NCBI RefSeq assembly: GCF_040807025.1
Contig: NC_090964.1
Span: forward strand, 7,061,214-7,125,213
DNA length: 64,000 bases
Direction of reading: 5' to 3'
DNA from: Struthio camelus
Lineage: Eukaryota; Chordata; Aves; Struthioniformes; Struthionidae
Every line of letters starts with the position of its first letter. The stretch's first letter is position 1. The position numbers and the translations under genes were made by a program. The notes below the pieces were generated by a model. It was not told the DNA's origin, did not search any database, and saw only the letters and a list, made by a program, of their open reading frames with translations. Positions 56,017-64,000 of this stretch are shown piece after piece.

Positions 56017-57137
56017 TCAGGCCAGCTTCAAGAACTCTTGCAGGGTGTTTTGTTCCACCGCTTCCACAAAGAGCTCATAATCCTGCAGAGAGAAGCCAGA
56101 CGGTTGCTCACAAAGCAAGAAGCGCACAGCTCAAAAGCCTGGCATGCCACAGACTCCCCTCCAGGCAGGCAGCGCAGGATCCCCTGAGCACCCAGCACAA
56201 ACTGGTTCACAGCTCGGGCGTCAATCATTCAGGCAGACAATGACGGGGCTAAGCATGGACAGCCCTGTCCAGCACAGCCCTACCTCCCATGGGTCACCCA
56301 GCTCTCACGGTGATGGTCCTGGCAGCATTTTTTTTACAAGCCACTGTGCTCCAAGAGCATGATAACCCAGAGAGTGCCTTGACTGTGCACCTCATCAGAA
56401 ATGTGTTTTGAAAGGCATCTTGACACTCCGTTTGTAGCAGAAGCAAGGAGACAGGATTGTTCCCTGTCATCCAGGTTTCATGGTGCCTATTCCCAAGCAC
56501 AGAGCTCGCGCCTTACCCCGCAGTAGTGGTCTCCGTTGACAATCTGGGGCGGGATGGCTTTGGGGTTGCCTGCCTTGGCCCTCATTTCCTCCCGGAGAGC
56601 GTTGTCCTGGGAGATATCCACCAACTCGTATTTGATATTTTTCCCATCAAGGATTCTGATCACTTCGCTCTGTTGGGATTTGATCTGAAACCCAGACAGG
56701 AGAGGCAGGTTATCGGGAGCTGGGACCAGGGCTGGAGAGGAGCCCAAAGGTCTGCGTGTGCACAACCAGTGTGCCAGAGACACTCAGAGCAGTGTTTGCA
56801 GAGTGACTGCTCCTTATGGGCCAAGGTCCAGACTCCAGCTGGCCACAAGGCTCGGCCCTGTGTGGCGGGAACCCAGCATGAGATGAAACGGAAGGAAGGT
56901 GGGGATGGGGCAGTCCCTGGGCAGGGGAAGGGGCACCAGGATGATGCAGAGGGCACACCCGGGAGTGTGGGGGGGGTGGGGGGTGAGGGGGGGTCTCGCA
57001 GCTCCACGGGGGGGGGGGGGGGAAGACACCCACCCTGAGACGGGAAGAGGGGCCCCAGGGTGCCCAGTCCTGCACCCGTCAACGCTTACCTCCCGGGAGC
57101 CGGTCACCGAGGTGCTGTAGACCTTGAGGGTGCTCAT
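56017..57137 (-). CDS. SH3BGRL3: SH3BGRL3, thioredoxin-fold SH3BGR family protein
   Basis: SH3BGRL3 is a small glutaredoxin-like protein without the redox CXXC. Exons: 57090-57137 (MSTLKVYSTSVTGSRE, donor GTAAGC), 56517-56684 (IKSQQSEVIRILDGKN to IVNGDHYCG), 56017-56082 (DYELFVEAVEQNTLQEFLKL, A, stop). All are phase 0 and give 93 residues, the same as human. The N-terminal beta-strand, the VDISQDNALREEMR helix and the cis-proline segment IPPQIVNGD are all present, so the gene looks intact and under strong constraint. It is transcribed from a CpG island immediately downstream of the CEP85 3' end. Confidence 0.97.
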
Positions 57138-57455
57138 GCTGGATCGCGGCCGCTCCCTGCGCGCAGCCCAGCGGACGGAGGCACGGAGGGAAGGGAGGAA
57201 AGGAGCGGGCGGCCCCGCCGCCGCCCGGCATGTGACTGCGGGGACCAATGGGGCCGGCGGGCCCGGGCATGCGGCATCGGTGGGGCCGGGCCGGCGGCGG
57301 CCCTGCCCCGGGGAGCGGCCGCCACTCCCGGCCCCCATCCCCGCACCGCCGCCGGGGCGCAGCCGCCCAGCGCATCGCAGCCAGGCGCCGTGCGGCCGGC
57401 CCGGTTCCCTCCTCGCTCCGCCGCCCCGCAGCTGCCCACAGAACTGCTTTGCGCG
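57138..57455 (-). promoter_or_regulatory. SH3BGRL3: SH3BGRL3 CpG-island promoter
   Basis: About 300 bases dense in CpG, directly upstream of the SH3BGRL3 ATG, without a TATA box, including a CCAAT at 57245-57249 (plus-strand reading). The island ends where the CEP85 poly(A) signal begins. Confidence 0.6.
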
Positions 57456-59828
57456 AGTGGAGCGGAGCAGCTTTATTTTATACTCAAAATACTTAGTACA
57501 AACAAGCGGGTAAGACAAACGCTCACATAAATAGGCCCGCGCTTAACTTCACAAGGGAAAACTCAACACAAGGCAGACAGAGAACTGTTCAAACGTGAAC
57601 TGCACAAGCAACAGGACAAGGCAAGGGACATGTGTCGTCTTGCCTCCCGTGTCCTGAACTGTTACCAAAAGCCCAAGATTTCCCCAGCATGGAGACAGGC
57701 AGACTCATGTATGGCAGGTGGGATTGCCATCTTAACCAGGTATTTATAGATACAGTTTTGCAAGAGGATGACATGGGAAGTTTCTCTTCTGAGCACTACG
57801 AAAGCTAGGACTTGTTGAGGGCCCCAAAGCTGACACAGCCAGCCCAGTCGCAGGACCCCGCCACAGGGCCAGAGACAGAAATAGGCTCAAAACATCAGCT
57901 GAGATAGCGTTTAACGCCACAGTTTTGTTTCCACAGCCAGTTCTCCGTGAGGACAGAGGGCAAATGTGTTCCCGTACAGCACCTGGGAATCAGATCTCCC
58001 ACTTACACCCCAAAGAGAACATGGGGAAGAGAGATGGTGCTAAACAGCACACTGTCAGCCTGCAGGAGAGAGCAACTTTCACAGCTGGTGCTGCTCTTCC
58101 CCCCACGCCCAGAGAGCTCCCAAAAGCCAGGACAAATGAATTCAAGAAATAGCCTTGGCCCACATTTAACTCAGTACAAGGCAACACCAGTCTGGGAACA
58201 GAAATGCTCAGAAATGTAAATACTCCAGAGGCTGAGAGGGCAAGGAATAGGCTAACAGCTAGCTGCCTGGCAGACACTGCTACGCTCTCTCTGCATGCCA
58301 TGCTGGGGGTAGCTTGGGATGGCATACTAACCAATTTGTTGCCACAAACACCTGTCATCAGACTTCGAAAACAAAACAGATTTGGTCTTAAATTTTAATA
58401 CAAAGGAATTATGAAAGCATCCTCACAAAACTAGGGCTCACAACCCCAGTGTGAACCAGGAGCAACCGAATGGAGAGAAGTGTTTCAGCAGTTTTTTACC
58501 CTTATTATATAACTGACTTCTTAGCTTGTGAGACAAGAGTGAGATGACAAGCAGAAAGTTTCACCCTTAGTCCCAAAGCGTTGTCTCAAGCAAGCACTCA
58601 GTACTGTAGAGTCATCATCACTAACACTAAAAAAAATGGTGACAAAGAATGAGCCACGTCCCAGGTTGATTTACTAATTCAATTATTTAACAGGGGAGTG
58701 GGGAGCTCCCAGAGAATGGGCTAGGACAAAGCCTGAGCAGCCACTGCCTCGCGGCAGCAGGGAAAGCTCTCAGATCCAGACAGCTGTACAATCCTACTGC
58801 AGTTTTAAGACCAGAACAGCCTTCCCCCTAACAAGCAGCAGGCAGAGAGCCGCGCAGAGGTGTGTCTGCTGGCCAGCAGCAGGGTCCCCTGCACAGAGGC
58901 TCTCTGCAGCTCAGGCAGGGATTACATACATTCAAGGCTCTGCAGGATTGTTTGAAATGGCTTTAAGGGCTGCTACAAGGAACAGAACAATTCCTCACCC
59001 TGCCAGCAGATGCATTAGGCACAAAGCAGTTTGTGGAGAGGAAGTTTCTCTAGCACATTAAGGCACTTCAGCATCTACCTACCTCCTCTGCAGTCGGAAT
59101 CACACCCACATTCAGAGTGTTATCTCAGGGGGGTGAAAGGTTTAAGGCTTCTAGGGCAACAGTGCTCAGGAGGAGCATTTTCAGCGTCTTTTAGTGTCAC
59201 TTTATTCCCCAAATTCTGTCGGCTACTGAAAGACTCCCATTGCATTTACCTGAGCAAAGCAGGTCCTGTTCCACAAAAGGCTACACAAGCGTCCAAGCCA
59301 GACCTGTGCACATACACACTTGACAAGCCTGGAGCACCTTGATATAATTAGCAGTAGTGTGAAATCCACAAATAACCCCTGAACACTTCTGATAATACTC
59401 TTGCCTTACTAGTCGCACAGGATCTGCGCAGAGAATTTATCAGAAAGACCAGGGCATACATTTGCTCTTAGTGTTGGTTTAAACTGTCACATTTGCATGT
59501 TCAGGGTATGACATGCCTGGAAGGCAATTCAGAATTCATCTCCCAGAGTCAGAGACCACACCAGCTCCAGCAAATACAGCACAAACACATTCCACAAGAT
59601 CAAAGCTATTGCAAAGCCCAGCACCAAAGCCTTGAATGATTCCAGTTAGCCAGTCAGCAGCTAAACACTTCTGGTAACAAAACCCCTGATTTCTCATGGG
59701 TAAGCCACACATCTTGTACCCAAGCAATGGGATGGTAAAGTGCCGAATAAGTTTTCATTTGCAGGAGCTCTAGTCTCCTGAGAGTTTCAGGTCTTCATTT
59801 CCTGTCTTACTTGGGGAGAGCATGTTCT
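57456..59828 (-). other. CEP85: CEP85 3' UTR with poly(A) signal
   Basis: From the CEP85 stop the minus strand runs 2.35 kb without a coding frame of note to AATAAA (plus-strand TTTATT, 57472-57477), preceded by an A/T-rich stretch. This is the natural end of CEP85 and places its cleavage site only about 320 bases upstream of the SH3BGRL3 ATG. Confidence 0.65.
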
Positions 59829-62800
59829 TTACTGGGTGATGCAATTGTCTCCCATGTCCTGGGCATATCTGTCAGATATTGCCGTCCTTAAGTCCTCCAC
59901 CTCTCTGTGAAGCTGTTTTACCTCCGTCAGTTTTTTCGCAAGTACATCAGGGCTCAGCAAGTCGTCCGTCTCCTTAGCAGAGTACTGCACAGCTGTGGAG
60001 TCAGAGACGGGAGTTACCTCAGACGTGCAATTTTGAGCAAGGGTCCCACACATTTGCAAATGACCCAGAAAAAAATCAAAGCACATTTGCAGCAGAGATA
60101 CTACTTAACATTCAGTTACTACAGCAAGGAAGCATGAATTTTTAGAGCTTGCTAACCACAAAGGAAGGTTCAGAATCCTAGAAAGACAAGAACCTTATAT
60201 CTATATAATATAGAAGTTATTTAATTCTACCACACAGCACGAACCAAAGAGTTTGCTAAGCCTTCACTCTGCATACTTACAGCGAATGCCCAGGAGCAGG
60301 GAGAGATTGGGATCCTTGCCCTGAGCCCTCTGAGTCACAATGCTGTAGACAGACTGCAAATCCTGCAGACAACTGGCCAACTCGCTGTGTAACTCCTGGG
60401 CAAGGTGGGCTGCCTCACCAGGGAGTGGCTGGGTTAGCTCTGCCTGTCGGAGTCGCTCCTGAAGGGTCAGGTTCTTCTCAATGAGATCCTGGTTCTGCAC
60501 TGAAAGCTAAACAAATGGCCACAGCGGATTAGCGGTCACTCGATACAGAACTATCAGGCTTAAAGCAACTTAAAGCGAATACTCGATGATGATGGGAGCA
60601 AAGACAGGAGGAACAGGCTCCTCCTGTCTTAATGTGCTAGAGAACAGGTTTACGTCAGGCTCTCCAGACAGATGAACAGCACACAAGTGTCAGTCTTACA
60701 GAACGCGAGCAGTCAGCTTTCCTGGCTCACACAGGAAACACCCATTACACTACACTGGCCCTGTCAAGGCCTGATGCAACAGAGAAGCTTCCAGACTGTG
60801 CACCAACCTCTCACCCGGACACAGGCCATCCTTTCCCTCAAGGATTGCCATAGAGCTTAGCTTCCTTTAGGCCGGCCTCAAACTGGAGCTCAGCCCCATC
60901 CTGCAGCCCAGTTTGGACGTCTGCTCACTGTGTTGCTGCCCCCCACTGTCCAGCTCAGCGTCCAGCACCGCGACCCGACCCGCAGCCCCAGCTGAAGTTT
61001 GAGGCAGAAACAGTGTCTTTCCCCTCCTGTTTCTGAACAGAGGAGAAAAGCTCCTTTCAGAGCACTGACAGGGCAACTGACTGGCAGGAGAGGTTGAGCT
61101 CCTGACTGCAAACTAAGAGCCTCGCTAAAAGACAATTCACTGTTTGTTCCATTGCTGTGCTCCAGCACTCAAAATGTTCCCATGCTCTTACCTCTTTCAC
61201 AGCAGTCCGGAGCTGCTGCAGTGCGTTTTCTCTTCTCATTGCCTCCTCTTTCAGAGCTTGGCTTGTCCCCTCTTCCTGAGCCACCTGTTCTTCCAGGCTC
61301 TGGAACAGACCACAGGAAAGACGCAAGTCTAACTCACTCTATAGCAAACGATCCGAGTTCTAGATCCCTCCGGATCCCTCCACAGTAGCCTCTCACCTTT
61401 ACTTGCAAGGACAGCTGCTCCATCTTCTTCTGTTGTTTGTCTGCAATCTGGAATCAAAGGTAGAAGCCAGTAAGAATAGGCCACACAGACTCTTCCAGCA
61501 ATACCAACAGGATTTTTCCTTCAGCAGGACAGTTCCCCCTCTCCTCCTCTCTCCTGTCCACTTACTGCTTTAATTACCGCCTATTTGTTAGCGGAGAACT
61601 TAGATGCCCTGATGAAAGGAACCATTAGAAATATCAGCTATAAAAAGGACTGGAGAAGTTACATTCTTGTGGTTTTCCTCCCGCCTTTTCTGCATTCTGC
61701 AACTTTGCTCTAGTGAAGTGTTCAGTGATTACTCTAGGACTCCATGGTTACCATATCAAGAACAGCTCTTAAAACACCTCACTCTGCAATGCCAGGAACA
61801 ACTCTTTCAGTGCAATTGTGACTGCCTGCTAAGGCAAAAGACCGTGATTTCATTTTAGCGCCTGGCCGGTATAACACAGTGGAAGGAAAAAAGTGTGGTC
61901 ACTCCACACTGTTCCCAGCTGGGAACTGGCCTGTTACCTTCCTGAGGCAGTCACATTCTTTCTTCAGAGAATCATTTTCTTTCTGTTTCTCCCCATCTTG
62001 GGCAGAGGGTCCTCTCTCTACATTCTTTACACACTGCTGCATCTTGTCCTGCAAGCTGAAATTAGCAGAACATCATGAGAAAAAAAAAAAAAAACACAAC
62101 CAATCAGCTTTATTTGGGGCATTTCCCCCTCATTAGACAACATGGGAAGGTGAGAGACTTCCATAGCAGAAGATGCCATTGTTGCCCTGTTTGCATCCCA
62201 CCTTGCAAAGCGCAAGGGCTGCAAAGGAGGGAGTTCCACCCCCTGGTAAAACCCTGCCCGTCATACTGGCTCGCTTGCAGCAGCGCCACGATTGCAGATT
62301 ACATAGTTCTGTTGTGCAAGGAGTTACAGTTGAAAGCAATAACCACAGACAAACCCAGATGATAAATATGGGCCCCCTTTCTTTCAGCCACCTGGATCTG
62401 CTCCCAGCCTTCACTCTTTGCAAGCAGAATTTGAACAGAGTGTTGGTGAGTGCTCGCACAATCATAGCAAATCCAGGGTAACCCAGTTCTGACAGGTGGG
62501 ACAGCAGCTGTGCTGAATAATCACTGTTCTAGTGCTGTGACTCCTTCAGTGCTAAGATGAAGCTCACTCTAATCCTTCAGGTTTTTACCTGCGTACAGAG
62601 GAAAGAAGCTCCAGTTCTTTGCGTTTTTGCGTTTCTAGCTGCATCTCTTGCTCCCTGCAGGCAGCCCGAACGTCTCCAAGCTGTGTTTCCAGTGCCAGCA
62701 CTGTTTCCTGCAGAGTAGTACTCCTCAGTTCGGATTCCTTCAGCTGCAACAAAGATCATCACACTAAAGATCTCCCAGGTGTTTCACCACACGTTTCAAC

Positions 62801-63726
62801 TACCTTCACAATGCAGTTTTCACTACTGATATGACAATTCTCAGCTATATAGCTCAGAACATTCCTCCTTCCAAAAGGGCACACTGCAACTTTACTTGTG
62901 CCGCTGCCCAGGGGATTATTTACAGCTGTAGAAAACCCACCTGAGCAAACATCTAAAGAGATATCATTGCTCATGGGAAAAAGTTTTACCTGCTGACTCT
63001 GTTTCTGGTGGTCCTCAAGAGTTGGTAGATCAGCCAGGTATCGCTCAAGGGTCTCAATTCTTTGTTGTCTCTCCCTGTTTTGCTCAGATTCCTTCTGGCA
63101 TTTCTTTTTCAGATTATTAATGTGTTTATCTCTTCCCTTTACCTGCAAAGGCAGTAATACAAAAGTTCAGTTTTTATTATAACTCCTTGTCCATTCTTCA
63201 GTCCTCTGTATGCCCATTCATTTACCTGTCTGTATAGCACTCATCACCAAAATACAACATCATTTTACCGCAGCAGCATTTCTACTCACTTAGCCTAACA
63301 CAGGCTTCTTCTTTGGTTAAGAGAAGAGGCATTAAAATACTTTTAACTGCAGGAGGGAGGTTTTTTGCTTATAAACCAAAGTACTCTACAAGGAGATTAG
63401 AAAATATCTGCAATAACATCTTGCCACAGACACTTTAATTCGCCTATTACTATGTCAACTTCTGTATTCTTGTGTATGTTGGGGCAGAGGAGGAAGGAGG
63501 AGGAAAACATCTCCACATCTCTAAAGCAATGGGATCATACCCTTTCTTCCTGTTTCTTTAACTCCTCTGCATGTTTCTGCATAGTTTCCTTCAGTGTCTC
63601 CCGGATCAGCTTTGCATCCACCTCTGCAGCAGCCAGTTTTCTCTCCAGGTCAATCTTTTCTTTACTGAGGGATTCCGTCTTCTCTGTGAACTGCGCTCGG
63701 AGAAACGTGTTCTCCCGTTGCAGCTC
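59829..63726 (-). CDS. CEP85: CEP85, C-terminal half (last eight coding exons)
   Basis: CEP85 is a coiled-coil centrosomal protein that restrains NEK2A and, with STIL and PLK4, acts in centriole duplication. Exons in transcript order: 63541-63726, 62990-63142, 62589-62743, 61938-62055, 61397-61447, 61192-61299, 60281-60506, 59829-59992; all phases join, 386 residues to the stop. Nearly all is heptad-rich coiled coil ([88 protein letters not shown]), close to the human sequence as I recall it. The C terminus [15 protein letters not shown] is the conserved tail. The 51-nt exon at 61397 is small and in phase. The N-terminal half lies beyond the right edge. Confidence 0.95.
62079..62094. repeat. 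A-run in CEP85 intron
   Basis: Short poly(A) tract just upstream (in transcript sense) of the exon at 61938-62055; it reads as poly(T) in the gene's sense and may be part of the polypyrimidine tract region. Confidence 0.5.
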
Positions 63727-64000
63727 CTGGAGACAGAGACAGCCTGTGAATTCTGTCCATCAAAGCTAACAGTTACAAACTGACCCTAAGCAGCCGACTT
63801 GTCTCAGAGCCGTATTCTCAGCCATCGTAACTCCCAAATATCATTCTGCTTATCTTACACGCTCTGGTATCTGGAACAGCACTTGTCAGGGCTGTCAGAC
63901 ATTTGCACCGCTAGCACGGCTTCTAAACAAACCTGAGTAGTTCAGGACTTGAAATCTTGAGAGTTACCAAAAACCTCAGAGATGACAGATAATTCAGACC
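63727..64000 (-). other. CEP85: CEP85 intron, partial
   Basis: Sequence upstream (in transcript sense) of the first exon seen. It contains no further exon with a matching phase. Confidence 0.6.

Noticed and set aside
1-64000. CRISPR arrays, bacterial operons or prophage-like content
   Set aside because: The window is plainly vertebrate nuclear DNA with spliced genes; no such structure is present.

Overview
This is a vertebrate nuclear window carrying seven recognisable protein-coding genes with ordinary GT-AG introns. The gene order, read left to right, is LIN28A(-), ZNF683(+), CRYBG2(+), a CD52-like gene(-), UBXN11(+), SH3BGRL3(-), CEP85(-). From memory this is the mirror image of human 1p36.11, with every relative orientation kept. 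Very high GC with many long G/C runs over the left 41 kb, short introns, and a LIN28A N terminus close to the avian/mammalian form suggest a sauropsid, probably a bird (GC-rich microchromosome) or a crocodilian. The species cannot be named from this sequence.

Left part (1-16.4 kb): the first two LIN28A coding exons (cold-shock domain) and their CpG-rich promoter. A roughly 12 kb non-coding interval follows up to ZNF683. It holds several AT-richer islands that look like regulatory elements and a 760-bp heptamer minisatellite with strong G-quadruplex potential.

Middle part (16.4-32.8 kb): ZNF683 (HOBIT) with four intact C2H2 fingers, a decayed fifth finger, and, one exon upstream, a degenerate PR-domain exon. 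That exon keeps both splice sites and the reading frame but carries an in-frame TGA at the position of a conserved cysteine. CRYBG2 follows, with a 718-codon first exon in the model, twelve beta/gamma-crystallin motifs and a ricin-B-like C terminus, all in phase over 19 exons.

32.8-40.4 kb: a coherent TATA/CCAAT promoter on the minus strand with no known gene, then a two-exon gene encoding a 68-residue signal peptide/GPI-type precursor exactly where CD52 lies in mammals.

Right part (40.4-64 kb): base composition falls sharply at about 41 kb. UBXN11 (coiled coil, SEP and UBX domains) has a promoter with ZNF143, CCAAT, RFX X-box and forkhead sites. UBXN11 converges on SH3BGRL3 (complete, 93 residues). 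The last eight CEP85 coding exons run off the right edge, and the CEP85 poly(A) signal lies about 340 bp upstream of the SH3BGRL3 start codon.

The observations most worth following are the decayed PR exon and intermediate fifth finger of ZNF683, the fast-evolving CD52-like gene, the orphan minus-strand promoter at 35.5 kb, and the RFX/forkhead pair at UBXN11.
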